Assembly (NCBI RefSeq): GCF_900090105.1
Contig: NZ_FMDM01000013.1
Coordinates: 62,001 to 126,000, forward strand
DNA from: Micromonospora humi
GTDB lineage: Bacteria; Actinomycetota; Actinomycetes; Mycobacteriales; Micromonosporaceae
Length of the DNA: 64,000 nucleotides
Reading direction: 5' to 3'
This document shows, piece by piece, positions 49,183-58,772 of the stretch. The notes under the pieces are model-generated. The model did not search any database, was not told where the DNA came from, and saw nothing but the letters and a program-made list of their open reading frames with translations. Numbering within the stretch: the first letter of the stretch is position 1; each line of letters opens with the position of its first letter. Both the position numbers and the translations under genes were made by a program.

Positions 49183-49878
49183 TCAGGCCGGTGTGGTGGA
49201 GCGGGGGTTGGGGTCGAGGGTGACCCGGGGTTCGGCGGCGCGCAGCAGGGCGTCGCTCTTCGCCACCCAGGCCGCGCCGAAGGCGAACACGGCGAGCGTC
49301 TCGCACCACAGCACCGGCTTGACGGTGTGCCGGACGTCCTCGGGAAGCTGCGTGCTGGCCAACGCGAGCGCGATCGCCAGCACGATCAGCCCGCCGCAGA
49401 CCCGGTAGAAGACCACCGCCGAGCGGCGCGGCGGTACGCCGGCGGTGTCCGGGCGGACGAACAGCACCAGGCAGAAGATCGCGAGCAGGGCGAAGAGGCC
49501 GGCGGCCGCGACCTGGTGCACCACGCCGGCGGTCCGGTCCAGCCCGTCGACCGTGACGGCCGGCGCGCCGGTGGTGGTGGGGAAGAGGGCCACCGTGACG
49601 GCCAGGACGCCGGCGACGGTGCCCAGCACGTCCTCCGGCCGGCGGTAGCGGTAGCCGATCAGGAAGACGCCGACGGCGCACATCGACCCGACGAAGACGT
49701 CCCGCATCTCGGAGTGGTAGTAGCCGCTGAGCGAGTCCAGCAGGGTGAGTCGCCGGGTGGCGGCCATGTGGCCGACCACCAGCACGACGGGCAGCGCGAG
49801 ACCTACCGATCCGACACCGAGGCGCAGGTGGCGTACCGTCACCGCGTCCTGCGGTGGTTTGTGGCTCCGGGGGTTCAT
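49183..49878 (-). CDS. Six-to-seven-helix membrane protein, DUF998-like
   Basis: A 231-residue polytopic protein with helices at about residues 18-38, 58-75, 83-100, 120-140, 158-178 and 195-213. The first periplasmic loop has DSLSGYYHSEMRDVFVGSM, which recalls the SxYYxxxxRD pattern of DUF998-like proteins. No function known. Convergent with the deacetylase-synthase (6 nt between stops). Confidence 0.7.
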   Translation of the reverse strand: MNPRSHKPPQDAVTVRHLRLGVGSVGLALPVVLVVGHMAATRRLTLLDSLSGYYHSEMRDVFVGSMCAVGVFLIGYRYRRPEDVLGTVAGVLAVTVALFPTTTGAPAVTVDGLDRTAGVVHQVAAAGLFALLAIFCLVLFVRPDTAGVPPRRSAVVFYRVCGGLIVLAIALALASTQLPEDVRHTVKPVLWCETLAVFAFGAAWVAKSDALLRAAEPRVTLDPNPRSTTPA

Positions 49879-49925
49879 ACCTCAACAGTGGACGTCACGC
49901 AGGGGAACTAGTCAAATGCGAAGCG

Positions 49926-50105
49926 TCACTCATCGTCCTCGTCGTCGAGGCGGGCCAGCCAGGTGGCGAACCGCTCGACCGGGGTCTCGAACTCCGGGTT
50001 CAGGTCGACGAAGTCGCGCAGGCGCTCGCCCAGCCACTCCAGGCTGACCTGCTCGTCGCCCCGGCGCTCGACCAGCTCCTCGATGCCACGGTCGGTGAAG
50101 TACAC
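49926..50105 (-). CDS. DUF6104-type small protein downstream of kgd
   Basis: A 59-residue acidic protein starting MYFTDRGIEELVERRGDEQV and ending WLARLDDEDDE; this matches a small family conserved in actinomycetes next to the 2-oxoglutarate decarboxylase gene. GTG start with AGAGGA 6-7 nt upstream. A strong hairpin lies between kgd and this gene. Function unknown; its constant neighbour suggests a role with Kgd. Confidence 0.82.
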   Translation of the reverse strand: MYFTDRGIEELVERRGDEQVSLEWLGERLRDFVDLNPEFETPVERFATWLARLDDEDDE

Positions 50106-50124
50106 GATCGTCCTCTCGTCGTAC

Positions 50125-50162
50125 GGCAGCGGCCCGCCCCGGTGCCGGGACGGGCCGCTGCC
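50125..50162 (-). terminator. Hairpin after kgd, before the DUF6104 gene
   Basis: GGCAGCGGCCCG (50125-50136) pairs with CGGGCCGCTGCC (50151-50162). It starts 8 nt after the kgd stop on the minus strand, so the downstream small gene is reached only by readthrough or from its own promoter. Confidence 0.7.
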
Positions 50163-50169
50163 GGCAGTG

Positions 50170-53100
50170 TCACGGGCGGGGGAGAGCCGCCTCGATCAGC
50201 GCGTTCTGCTCGACCTCGTGCATCTTCGCCGAGCCGACCGCCGGGGCGGCGGCGGCCGGGCGGGAGATGCGACGCAGCCGCACCTCGGGCAGGTGCTCCA
50301 GCAGGTTGAGCGCGACGAACGACCAGGCGCCCTGGTTGGCCGGCTCCTCCTGGACCCAGGCGAAGTCCTCGGCGTTCGGATACTGCGCCAGCGCGGCGCG
50401 GACCTCGTCCACCGGCAGCGGGTAGAGCTGCTCCATCCGGAGGATCACGGTGTCGGTGACCCCCCGCTCCTGCCGGGCCTGGAACAGGTCGTAGTAGACC
50501 TTGCCCGAGCAGAGCAGCACCCGCTTCACCTGCTCCGGCGCCGGGGCGCCGGTGTCGGCCAGCACGGGCTGGAAGGTGCCGGTGGTGAAGTCCTCCACCG
50601 ACGACACGCAGAGCTTGTGCCGCAGCAGCGACTTCGGCGTGAACACCACGAGCGGCTTGCGCTTGGGCGACAACGCCTGACGGCGCAGCAGGTGGAAGTA
50701 GTTCGCCGGGGTGGTCGGGATGGCCACCCGCATGTTGTCCTCGGCGCACTGCTGGAGGAACCGCTCCGGGCGGCCGGAGGTGTGGTCCGGCCCCTGGCCC
50801 TCGTGGCCGTGCGGCAGCAGCAGCGTGACCGCCGAGCGCTGGCCCCACTTCACCTCGCCGGAGGAGATGAATTCGTCGATCACCGACTGGGCGCCGTTGA
50901 CGAAGTCACCGAACTGGGCCTCCCAGGCCACCAGCGCGTTGACGTTCTCCACCGAGTAGCCGTACTCGAAGCCCATCGCGGCGTACTCGGAGAGCAGCGA
51001 GTCGTGCACGAAGAAGCGGGACCGCTCGCCGTCGGCGGTGAACGTCTTCAGCGGCAGGTAGTCGTCGCCGGTGCGGGCGTCGACGATCGAGGCGTGCCGC
51101 TGGACGAACGTGCCGCGGCGCGAGTCCTGCCCGGCGAGCCGGACGGTGACACCGTCGTGCAGCAGCGCGCCGAAGGCGATGATCTCGCCGAAGCCCCAGT
51201 CGATGTTGCCCTCGACGGACATCTTCCGGCGCCGCTCCAGCAGCTGCTGGATCCGCTTGTGCGGGGTGAAGCCCTCGGGCAGGTTGACGTGCGCCTCACC
51301 GATCGCCTTCACCACCGAGGCGTCGGTGGCGGTGTCGACCTGCGGCTCCGGCTCGTCCTCCCGCTTCGGGCGGCCGAGCTGGCGCGGCGTGGTGGCGGCG
51401 TCCCGGGTGGCCTTGAAGACGCGTTCGAGCTGGGCCTGGTAGTCGCGCAGCAGCTCCTCGGCGTCCTCCACGGTGATGTCACCGCGCCCGATCAGCTCCT
51501 CGGTGTAGAGCTTGCGGACCGACCGCTTCGAGTCGATGATCTTGTACATCTGCGGGTTGGACATCGACGGGTCGTCGCCCTCGTTGTGCCCGCGCCGGCG
51601 GTAGCAGACCAGGTCGATCACGACGTCCTTGTTGAACGCCTGGCGGTATTCGAACGCGAGCCGGGCCACCCGGACCACGGCCTCGGGGTCGTCGCCGTTG
51701 ACGTGGAAGATCGGCGCCTGGATCATCCGGGCCACGTCGGTGCTGTAGAGACTGGACCGGCTGTATTCCGGGGCGGTGGTGAAACCGACCTGGTTGTTGA
51801 CCACCACGTGCACGGTGCCACCGGTGCGGTAGCCGCGCAGCTGGGACAGGTTGAGCGTCTCCGCGACCACACCCTGCCCGGCGAAGGCGGCGTCACCGTG
51901 CACCGCCAGCGGCAGCACGGTGTAACCCTCCAGCTTGAGGTCGATCCGGTCCTGCTTGGCCCGGACGATGCCCTCCAGCACCGGGTCGACGGCCTCCAGG
52001 TGCGACGGGTTCGCCACCACCGACACCTTGACCGCGTGGTCGCCGTCCGGGGTGGTGAACTTGCCGTTCTGGCCGAGGTGGTACTTCACGTCGCCCGAGC
52101 CCTGCGTGGAGCGCGGGTCGAGGTGCCCCTCGAACTCGGAGAAGATCTTCTCGTACGGCTTGCCGACGATGTTGGCCAGCACGTTGAGCCGGCCCCGGTG
52201 GGCCATGCCGATGACGACCTCGTCCAGCCCGGCCTCGGCGGAGGACTCCAGCACCTCGCCGAGCAGCGGGATCAGCGACTCGCCGCCCTCCAGCGAGAAG
52301 CGCTTCTGGCCGACGTACTTCGTCTGCAGGAACGTCTCGAACGCCTCGGCGGCGTTGAGGCGGTTGAGCACGTGCTTCTGCTCGTCGGAGCCGGGCTTCT
52401 CGTATTTCCGCTCGACCCGCTCCTGGATCCAGCGCCGCTCCTCCGGGTCCTGGATGTGCATGTACTCGATGCCGACCCGGCGGCAGTAGGAGTCGCGCAG
52501 CACGCCGAGGATCGAGCGCAGCTTCATCCGCTGCTGGCCGGCGAAGCCGTTGACCGGGAAGACCCGGTCCAGGTCCCACAGCGTCAGCCCGTGCTGGAGC
52601 ACGTCCAGGTCGGGGTGCTTGCGGATCTCGAACTCGAGCGGGTCGGTGTCGGCCATCAGGTGACCGCGCACCCGGTACGCGTGGATCAGCTCGTGCACCC
52701 GCGCGGTCTTGTTGATCTGGCCTTCGCTGTCGACGGCCACGTCGCGCATCCAGCGCACCGGCTCGTACGGGATGCGCAGCGAGGTGAAGATGTCGTCGTA
52801 GAACCCGCGCTCGCCGAGCATCAGCTCGTGCATCACCTTGAGGAACTCGCCGGACTGCGCGCCCTGGATGATCCGGTGGTCGTACGTGCTGGTCAGCGTG
52901 ATGACCTTGCTGACCGCGTTCTCGGCCAGGGTGGCCTCGCTCATGCCCTGGTAGGGCGCGGGGTATTCCATCGCGCCGACGCCGATGATGGCGCTCTGCC
53001 CCTGCATCAGGCGCGGGATCGAGTGCACCGTGCCGATGCCGCCCGGGTTGGTCAGCGAGATGGTGGTGCCGGAGTAGTCCTCCATGGTCAGCTCGTTGCG

Positions 53101-53910
53101 GCGGGCGCGCCGGACCACGTCCTCGTACGCCTGCCAGAACTGCCGGAAGTCCATCTGCTCGCAGGCCTTGATGGACGGCACCACCAGGTTGCGGGAGCCG
53201 TCCGGCTTGGCCAGGTCGATGGCGATGCCCAGGTTGACGTGCTCGGGACGGAGCATCGCCGGCTTGCCGTCGACCTCGACGAAGGAGTTGTTCATCTCGG
53301 GGTGCTCGATCAGCGCCCGGACCATCGCGTAGCCGATGAGGTGGGTGAAGCTGACCTTGCCGCCGCGGCCCCGGGCCAGGTGATTGTTGATCACGATGCG
53401 GTTGTCGACCAGCAGCTTCGCCGGGACCGCCCGCACGCTGGTGGCGGTCGGGACGGCGAGCGAGGCGTCCATGTTCTGGACGATCTTGGCAGCCACGCCG
53501 CGCAGCGGGGTGGTGCCGGCGGCGCTCGCGGCCGGCGCCTTGGCGGCCGGCTTGGCCGGGGCCGCCTTCTTCGTCGGGGCCGGCTCGGCCGCCTTCGCCG
53601 CCGGTTTGGCGGCGGGCTTCTCGGCCGGCTTGGCCGGCGCGGCCTTGGCGGGAGCCGGCTTCTCGGTGACCGTGGCCACCGCCTCCTGCTGCTCGGCGGG
53701 CTCCGGTGCGGCGGCCGGCTTGGCCGCCGGCTTCTCCGGACGCGGGGTGGCGGCGCCGGGTGCCGGCCGGTAGTCGGCGAAGAAGTCGTGCCAGGCCGAG
53801 TCGACGCTCGATGGGTCGGCGAGGTAGCGCTGGTACATCTCCTCGACGATCCACTCGTTCGGGCCGAAACCCGCCAGTGGGTTCTCCTGCGATGTCTGCT
53901 GGGTCGACAC
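50170..53910 (-). CDS. kgd: Multifunctional 2-oxoglutarate decarboxylase/dehydrogenase E1 with E2-like domain
   Basis: A 1246-residue ThDP enzyme of the actinobacterial SucA/Kgd type. It starts with the E1-type N-terminal helix ([19 protein letters not shown]), an Ala/Lys/Pro-rich linker (about residues 45-125), an E2-like succinyltransferase domain without a lipoyl lobe (about 130-360; the HxxxD-like [14 protein letters not shown]) and the E1 domain, with [25 protein letters not shown] and HNEGDDPS as ThDP and Mg site motifs. It supplies 2-oxoglutarate oxidation in the TCA cycle with a separate lipoyl-E2. GarA-type control cannot be judged here. Confidence 0.97.
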   Translation of the reverse strand: MSTQQTSQENPLAGFGPNEWIVEEMYQRYLADPSSVDSAWHDFFADYRPAPGAATPRPEKPAAKPAAAPEPAEQQEAVATVTEKPAPAKAAPAKPAEKPAAKPAAKAAEPAPTKKAAPAKPAAKAPAASAAGTTPLRGVAAKIVQNMDASLAVPTATSVRAVPAKLLVDNRIVINNHLARGRGGKVSFTHLIGYAMVRALIEHPEMNNSFVEVDGKPAMLRPEHVNLGIAIDLAKPDGSRNLVVPSIKACEQMDFRQFWQAYEDVVRRARRNELTMEDYSGTTISLTNPGGIGTVHSIPRLMQGQSAIIGVGAMEYPAPYQGMSEATLAENAVSKVITLTSTYDHRIIQGAQSGEFLKVMHELMLGERGFYDDIFTSLRIPYEPVRWMRDVAVDSEGQINKTARVHELIHAYRVRGHLMADTDPLEFEIRKHPDLDVLQHGLTLWDLDRVFPVNGFAGQQRMKLRSILGVLRDSYCRRVGIEYMHIQDPEERRWIQERVERKYEKPGSDEQKHVLNRLNAAEAFETFLQTKYVGQKRFSLEGGESLIPLLGEVLESSAEAGLDEVVIGMAHRGRLNVLANIVGKPYEKIFSEFEGHLDPRSTQGSGDVKYHLGQNGKFTTPDGDHAVKVSVVANPSHLEAVDPVLEGIVRAKQDRIDLKLEGYTVLPLAVHGDAAFAGQGVVAETLNLSQLRGYRTGGTVHVVVNNQVGFTTAPEYSRSSLYSTDVARMIQAPIFHVNGDDPEAVVRVARLAFEYRQAFNKDVVIDLVCYRRRGHNEGDDPSMSNPQMYKIIDSKRSVRKLYTEELIGRGDITVEDAEELLRDYQAQLERVFKATRDAATTPRQLGRPKREDEPEPQVDTATDASVVKAIGEAHVNLPEGFTPHKRIQQLLERRRKMSVEGNIDWGFGEIIAFGALLHDGVTVRLAGQDSRRGTFVQRHASIVDARTGDDYLPLKTFTADGERSRFFVHDSLLSEYAAMGFEYGYSVENVNALVAWEAQFGDFVNGAQSVIDEFISSGEVKWGQRSAVTLLLPHGHEGQGPDHTSGRPERFLQQCAEDNMRVAIPTTPANYFHLLRRQALSPKRKPLVVFTPKSLLRHKLCVSSVEDFTTGTFQPVLADTGAPAPEQVKRVLLCSGKVYYDLFQARQERGVTDTVILRMEQLYPLPVDEVRAALAQYPNAEDFAWVQEEPANQGAWSFVALNLLEHLPEVRLRRISRPAAAAPAVGSAKMHEVEQNALIEAALPRP

Positions 53911-54115
53911 GGCCGCTAATCGCCTCTTTCACGCGGTTGTGAATGTCACGCGGTGGGCTCCCGCGCCCGGTTCGCCGGGGCACAGGAGACGGATCCCAGG
54001 CTACGCCGTGCGATTGCCGCAGGCATTCTCGCCTCCGGCTGGTGGCCCGTTTCACAGAAGATGCCAGAACTTCGGCAAACGCTGCGTGTTCCGCCGACTC
54101 CTGCTAGATGACGAC

Positions 54116-54154
54116 GGGCCCCGCCCGGTGACGCAGGGTCACCGGCCGGGGCCC
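54116..54154 (-). terminator. 17-bp stem-loop downstream of the ABC-2 permease gene
   Basis: Arms 54116-54132 and 54138-54154 pair over 17 bp with one mismatch and a GCAGG loop. It ends 15 nt after the permease stop. The rest of the spacer up to the kgd start (53911-54115) shows no gene; it should contain the kgd promoter. Confidence 0.75.
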
Positions 54155-54168
54155 GGTCGGGTCGTGAC

Positions 54169-54993
54169 TCAGGAGATGTCGCGCCGCCGGATGGTCAGCA
54201 CGCCGATCACGCCGGTCACCACCGCGTAGCCGATCAGCACCGCGGCACCCGCCCAGCGCGGCGGGTTGCCGGGAATCTCGGTGCCGCTGACCATCAGCGT
54301 GGAGGCCAGCGACGGGACCAGCAGCTGCAGCTCGTTGATCCAGTCGCCGAACCGCTGCGCCAGCAGCCCGATGGCGATGGCCGCGCCGATGGTGCCGCCC
54401 AGGTAGAGCAGGATGCCGGTCACTGTCGCGCCGATCTGGCTGCGGATCAGCACGCCGAGCCCGACGCCCAGCACCGACCACAGCAGGTAGGCCAGCCCGT
54501 TCAGGGCCACCGCGCGCCACACCGCCCCGCTGTCGAGCTGCGTGCCGACGTCCGTGGCGTTCAGGATCAGCGGTGCGAAGACCAGGTTGAGCACCGTGGT
54601 GACGATCCAGAAGAGCAACGCCAGCACGCCCGCCGCGACCAGCTTGGCCAGCATCACCGCGGTCCGGTGCGGCGCGGTGAGGAACGTGGTGGTCACCGTC
54701 TGGTGGAAGAACTCGCTGGTCACCACCACGATGCCGAGCAGCATCACGATGAGCAGGCCGAAGAACTGGCCGTTGGTGTAGAGGTTGGCGGCGATGCTGT
54801 CGGCGCTCGAGACCGCCTGGATCTGGTCGGCCTGGTCGGCCGGCACGTCGCCGACGTTCCCGCTGGCCAGGGCGTCGGTCTGCAGCCAGTTGAAGCCCAG
54901 CGCGAGCGCCCACAGCGGCAGGCTGATCAGCCCGAAGATCCACCAGGTGCTGGTGGTACGGATCTTGAGCAGTTCGGATCGGACCAGCGTCAT
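54169..54993 (-). CDS. ABC-2 type permease
   Basis: A 274-residue membrane subunit of an ABC exporter with six helices. The N-terminal LVRSELLKIRTTSTWWIFGL is typical of ABC-2 permeases such as NatB/BcrB-like proteins, followed by an extracytoplasmic loop of about 40 residues (ALASGNVGDVPADQADQIQA). It overlaps its ATPase gene by 4 nt. Substrate unknown; lipid, peptide antibiotic or ion export are all possible. Confidence 0.88.
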   Translation of the reverse strand: MTLVRSELLKIRTTSTWWIFGLISLPLWALALGFNWLQTDALASGNVGDVPADQADQIQAVSSADSIAANLYTNGQFFGLLIVMLLGIVVVTSEFFHQTVTTTFLTAPHRTAVMLAKLVAAGVLALLFWIVTTVLNLVFAPLILNATDVGTQLDSGAVWRAVALNGLAYLLWSVLGVGLGVLIRSQIGATVTGILLYLGGTIGAAIAIGLLAQRFGDWINELQLLVPSLASTLMVSGTEIPGNPPRWAGAAVLIGYAVVTGVIGVLTIRRRDIS

Positions 54994-55928
54994 CGGATCT
55001 CCGCCTTTCCGGCCGTCAGCTCCAGGAAGACCCCTTCGAGGTCGGGACGTTCGGTGGTCAGCTCGTGCAGCTCGACCTTCGCGGCCAGCGCGACGCGGCC
55101 CACGGCCGGCGCGTCCACGCCGCTGACCAGCAGCGCGCCGTGCGGGTCGGCGTCCACCGTGGCGGACTGCTCGCGCAGCGCCGCGGCCAGCTCGTCCGCC
55201 TGCGGGGTACGCACCCGCACCCGGGCGCCGTGCGTCATCGAGCCCATCACCTGCTCGACCGGCCCCTGCCGGACCAGCTTGCCGGCTGCGATGATCACCA
55301 CGTCGTCGGCGAGCAGCTGCATCTCGGAGAGCAGGTGGCTGGAGACCAGCACCGTCCGGCCCTCGGCGGCCAGCCCCTTCAGGAAGCCCCGCATCCAGCG
55401 GATGCCCTCCGGGTCGAGGCCGTTGGCCGGCTCGTCCAGGATGAGCACCTGCGGGTTGCCGAGCATCGCGGCGGCGATCCCGAGTCGCTGCTTCATGCCC
55501 AGCGAGTAGCCCTTGAACTTGCGCTTCGCCGCCGGGGAGAGCCCGACCAGGGCGAGCGCCTCGTCCGCCCGCTCCTTCGGCAGCCCGGCCGCCGCGCAGA
55601 TCACCCGCAGGTGGTTGATCCCGGTGCGGCCCTTGTGCGCGCTGGACGCCTCCAGGACCGCGCCCACCGTGCGCAGCGGGTCGGCCAGGTCGGCGTACCG
55701 GTGGCCGCCGATGGTGGCCGTGCCCGCGGTCGGCGTGACCAGGTTGAGCAACATGCGCAGCGTGGTCGTCTTACCGGCGCCGTTCGGGCCGAGGAAGCCG
55801 GTGACCCGGCCCGGCTCGACGGTGAACGACAGGTTGTCGACCGCGCGGACGTTCTTGTACTGCTTGGTCAAGCCGGACACGATGATCTGGCCGGTCGCGG
55901 CGTTGGGGCGTGACTGCCCGTCGGACAT
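54990..55928 (-). CDS. ABC transporter ATP-binding protein
   Basis: A 312-residue ATPase of the DrrA/NatA type. Walker A FLGPNGAGKTTTLRML (about residues 45-60), Q-loop region AVLEASSAHKG, signature YSLGMKQRLGIAAAML, Walker B VLILDEPANGLDP, and a switch His in SSHLLSEM. The C-terminal ~80 residues form the extra domain common in this subfamily. ATG 55928 is preferred; ATG 55931 immediately before it has less spacing to AGGAG. Pairs with the permease at 54169. Confidence 0.95.
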   Translation of the reverse strand: MSDGQSRPNAATGQIIVSGLTKQYKNVRAVDNLSFTVEPGRVTGFLGPNGAGKTTTLRMLLNLVTPTAGTATIGGHRYADLADPLRTVGAVLEASSAHKGRTGINHLRVICAAAGLPKERADEALALVGLSPAAKRKFKGYSLGMKQRLGIAAAMLGNPQVLILDEPANGLDPEGIRWMRGFLKGLAAEGRTVLVSSHLLSEMQLLADDVVIIAAGKLVRQGPVEQVMGSMTHGARVRVRTPQADELAAALREQSATVDADPHGALLVSGVDAPAVGRVALAAKVELHELTTERPDLEGVFLELTAGKAEIR

Positions 55929-56067
55929 CATTCTCCTCTCCTGCCCCGGCGCACTGGACGCACGCCGGTGGGACGCCGTTGCGGGGGCGCCCCGCACAGC
56001 CTTCCAACCCGCCGCAAGGGGGTCAATCAGGCGGGATGTGTACGCGCCGTCCTCCTCAGGGAGGAGA

Positions 56068-56742
56068 TCACCCGGCCGGCAGCGCGACCCAGGTGGCACG
56101 AGCCCGGCCCAGCAGCGCGCCGTCCGGACCGTACAGGCTGGTGTGCACCTCGGCCTTTCGTCCCTCGCGGCCCACCGCGCGGCCGGTCACCACGCACGCG
56201 TCGCCGGGCCGTGGCAGCGCCGTGACCTGCGCCGCGATCCGACCCAGCACGTACGGGCGGCCCGCGGAGAGCACCGCCCACCCGCCGGGGCAGTCCAGCG
56301 CCGCCCAGACCGTCGCCGGCACCACCTCGGCCGGGGCGCGGAACGGCGCCGCGGTCCGCCCGTCCGGCAGCCGGCCGGGAAAGATCCGCAGGCCGTCCGG
56401 GTGGTCCGGGCCGCAGACGAAGCAGCCGGGGAAGGGGTGGTCCACCAGCCCGGGGTACGCCCGCGCGGCGTCCTCGGCGGTGGCCGGGTCCACCGGCGGC
56501 ACCACCACGTCGACCGGCTCGACCCGGCGTACCTCGGCGACCAGCCGGCCCTGCGGGTCGCGCACCTCGCCGTCGGCGGCGGTCAGCGGGGTGTCCAGCG
56601 GCGGCGGCCGGCGCAACGTGACCTCCACCGGCCCCCGGTCGTCGAGCAGCGCGGCGAAGACGCCGGCGCTCCAGCCGCCGTTGCCGGAGCCGTCCGGTCC
56701 GTGGAAGCGGGCCTCGACCAGCACGTGCACCTCCGGGTTCAC
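56068..56742 (-). CDS. Hotdog-fold thioesterase-like protein
   Basis: A 224-residue protein with a double-hotdog outline. The N-terminal half has FHGPDGSGNGGWSAGVFAALL and EVTLRRPPPLDTPL; the second half starts after HPFPGCFVCGPDHPDGLRIFPG, which contains a CxxC pair, and contains WAALDCPGGWAVLS. Acyl-CoA thioesterase activity is a guess from the fold. The start is uncertain: GTG codons at 56742, 56730 and 56724 are in frame, with GGAGG overlapping the first. Neighbouring acyltransferases would fit a lipid role. Confidence 0.72.
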   Translation of the reverse strand: MNPEVHVLVEARFHGPDGSGNGGWSAGVFAALLDDRGPVEVTLRRPPPLDTPLTAADGEVRDPQGRLVAEVRRVEPVDVVVPPVDPATAEDAARAYPGLVDHPFPGCFVCGPDHPDGLRIFPGRLPDGRTAAPFRAPAEVVPATVWAALDCPGGWAVLSAGRPYVLGRIAAQVTALPRPGDACVVTGRAVGREGRKAEVHTSLYGPDGALLGRARATWVALPAG

Positions 56743-56883
56743 CTCCGCCGGCGCCGTCGCCGCGGTCGCCCGGCAGCCTCGCACATCCGCCGGCCCGGTG
56801 CCGCACGCCGCCGCCGACCGGCGTTCACCGGATCGACACCCCTCACCCCGGGCACGGCAACCCGGGGCCCCTACACAGGACCC

Positions 56884-57663
56884 ATGGCCGTTCTGCACGC
56901 CGCTGGCGCACCCATCACGACCAGCGGTTACACCCTGCTGATCGCCGACGACCCGACACTGGTCGCGGCCGCGCAACGCCTGCGCCACGAGGTGTTCGCC
57001 GGGGAACTCGGCGCCACCCTGCCGCCCGGCGCCGCCGGGCTCGACACCGACGAGTTCGACGCGCACTGCGACCACCTGGTGGTGCTCCGCGAGGACACCG
57101 GCGAGGTGGTCGGCACCTACCGGCTGCTGCCCCCGGGCCGCACCGACCGGCGCTACGCCGACGGCGAGTTCGACCTGGGCCCGCTGGCCCCGCTCCGCGA
57201 CGACCTGGTCGAGGCCGGCCGCTCCTGCGTGCACCCGGACCACCGCACCGGCGCGGTGATCAACCTGATGTGGGCCGGCATCTGCCGCTACCTGCACCTG
57301 CGCGGGTCACGCTGGCTCGGCGGCTGCGCCTCGGTGCCGGTCGCCGACGGCGGGGTCGCCGCCGCCGAGGTGTGGGCGCAGGTCACCGACCGGCACCTCG
57401 CCCCGCCGCCGCTGCGGGTCACCCCGCGCCGGCCCTGGTTCGCCGAGGCGCCGACCGCCGCCGTCCCCGCCCCGCTCACCCCGGCCGAACGTCGGGCGCT
57501 CGTCCCACCGCTGCTCCGCGGCTACCTGCGGCTCGGCGCCTGGGTCGCCGGCGAACCGGCGTACGACAGGGACTTCGGCTGCGCCGACTTCTACGTGCTG
57601 TTCTCGCTGGACCGGATGAACCCGCGCCACCTGCGGCACTTCCTCGGTGAGGTGGCACCGTGA
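56884..57663 (+). CDS. olsB: OlsB-like ornithine N-acyltransferase (GNAT)
   Basis: Predicted 3-hydroxyacyl-ACP-dependent N-acyltransferase making lyso-ornithine lipid, or a related N-acyl amino acid. The 259-residue protein has the autoinducer-synthase-like GNAT core RLRHEVFAGELG, DEFDAHCDHLVVLRED, VGTYRLLPPGR and the strand VEAGRSCVHPDHRTGAVINLMWAGI, all typical of the PF13444/OlsB group. AGGA lies about 5 nt before the ATG. It overlaps the following acyltransferase by 4 nt (GTGA), the classical olsBA arrangement. Confidence 0.85.
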   Translation: MAVLHAAGAPITTSGYTLLIADDPTLVAAAQRLRHEVFAGELGATLPPGAAGLDTDEFDAHCDHLVVLREDTGEVVGTYRLLPPGRTDRRYADGEFDLGPLAPLRDDLVEAGRSCVHPDHRTGAVINLMWAGICRYLHLRGSRWLGGCASVPVADGGVAAAEVWAQVTDRHLAPPPLRVTPRRPWFAEAPTAAVPAPLTPAERRALVPPLLRGYLRLGAWVAGEPAYDRDFGCADFYVLFSLDRMNPRHLRHFLGEVAP

Positions 57664-58772
57664 CGCTGCTCGTGGACGACGCTCACCCGGGCCGGGTCGG
57701 CGTCGCCGCTCTCCCGGCCGGGGGCCGCCCGCCCGGCGACGGGCTGTGGCGGCCGGCTTCCGGCTGCGGGCCGTGCTGCCTGCCACCGCCGGCCGCGCCG
57801 GACGTGTCCGCCCCGCGCCGGATCGGCCGGCTGCTCGGCGTACTCGGAATGCTCGTGCTCGGTGCCGGTCTGGCCGCGTTGCTGCCGGTGTTGCCGGCGG
57901 CCGACCGGCAGGCCGCGTTGCGCGGGTGGGCCCGGCGGACGCTCCGCGTCCTCGGCGTGCGGCTGGTGGTCCGGGGCCGGCCGCCGCGCCGCCGCGCGCT
58001 GCTGGTCGCCAACCATGTCTCCTGGCTGGACGTCCTCGCCGTGCTCGCGGTGTCGCCGGCCCGGATGCTGGCCAAGCGGGAGGTCCGGAGTTGGCCGGTG
58101 GTGGGCGCGCTGGCCGCCGCGGCCGGCACCGTCTTCGTGGACCGGTCCCGCCCGCGCGACCTGCCGGCCACCGTCGCCCGGGTGGCCGACTCGCTGCGCG
58201 CCGGGCATCCGGTGGCGGTGTTTCCGGAGGGCACCACCTGGTGCGGTGCGGCGATCGGCTGCCGCCCCGGCCGCGGCTTCCGCCCGGCGATGTTCGAGGC
58301 GGCGGTGAGCGCCGGCGCGCCGGTGGTGCCGCTCACCGTCGCCTACCGGTACGCGGGCGACCCGAGCACGCTGCCCGCCTTCCTCGGCGCGGAGACGCTC
58401 TGGGCGTCGCTCCGCCGGGTGCTGGCCGCCCGGGGCCTGACCGTGGCGGTCACCGTCGCCGCCGCCCTGCACCCCGCCGACGGTGCCGACCGCCGCCTCC
58501 TGGCCCGCGCCGCCGAGTCCGCGATCCACCGGGCCCCGCCCCCACGGCCACGAACTGGCTGCCTGACCGCACCTTCCGCGCGGCGATCAAGTGCCGCCTC
58601 CGGGGCCCGGGCGTGTCGCGCCGGGAAAGAAGTTAGTCCCGAGAGCGGTATACCTCAGGGTCATAATTATGACTCTCAGGCATATCGCAGAAAAGCACAC
58701 ATCGATCCAGGAGTCGTCACGCGGCGTGAGGCTGGCGGGAATCGGGTCGGGAACGCGATACAGTCTTGTTAG
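57660..58772 (+). CDS. PlsC/OlsA-like 1-acylglycerol-3-phosphate or lyso-ornithine-lipid acyltransferase; frame probably shifted near the 3' end
   Basis: O-acyltransferase with motif I VANHVSWLDVLAVL (NHxxxxD), motif II VFVDRSRP, motif III AVFPEGTTW and motif IV VVPLTVAYRY, preceded by one membrane helix (LLGVLGMLVLGAGLAALLPVL). The open frame is 370 codons, but after about codon 295 the sequence loses its high third-position GC and runs through AT-rich promoter-like DNA. A one-base shift in the C-run near 58543 would end the protein in HGHELAA and a stop at 58564-58566, a normal length. The last ~70 codons are therefore doubtful. Confidence 0.82.
   Translation: MTLLVDDAHPGRVGVAALPAGGRPPGDGLWRPASGCGPCCLPPPAAPDVSAPRRIGRLLGVLGMLVLGAGLAALLPVLPAADRQAALRGWARRTLRVLGVRLVVRGRPPRRRALLVANHVSWLDVLAVLAVSPARMLAKREVRSWPVVGALAAAAGTVFVDRSRPRDLPATVARVADSLRAGHPVAVFPEGTTWCGAAIGCRPGRGFRPAMFEAAVSAGAPVVPLTVAYRYAGDPSTLPAFLGAETLWASLRRVLAARGLTVAVTVAAALHPADGADRRLLARAAESAIHRAPPPRPRTGCLTAPSARRSSAASGARACRAGKEVSPESGIPQGHNYDSQAYRRKAHIDPGVVTRREAGGNRVGNAIQSC
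58653..58680. promoter_or_regulatory. 28-bp imperfect palindrome around GTCATAATTATGAC
   Basis: A perfect 14-bp core (58660-58673) is flanked by partly symmetrical CCTCAGG/CTCAGG. It stands in an AT-rich patch after the real end of the acyltransferase gene and upstream of the DUF4097-PadR promoter. It resembles a repressor or activator site of unknown owner. Confidence 0.5.

Noticed and set aside
49963-53919. 1318-codon open frame antisense to kgd
   Set aside because: It is the mirror of a GC-rich coding sequence; its product is His/Val/Gly/Arg low-complexity with no domain, and the minus strand clearly encodes Kgd.
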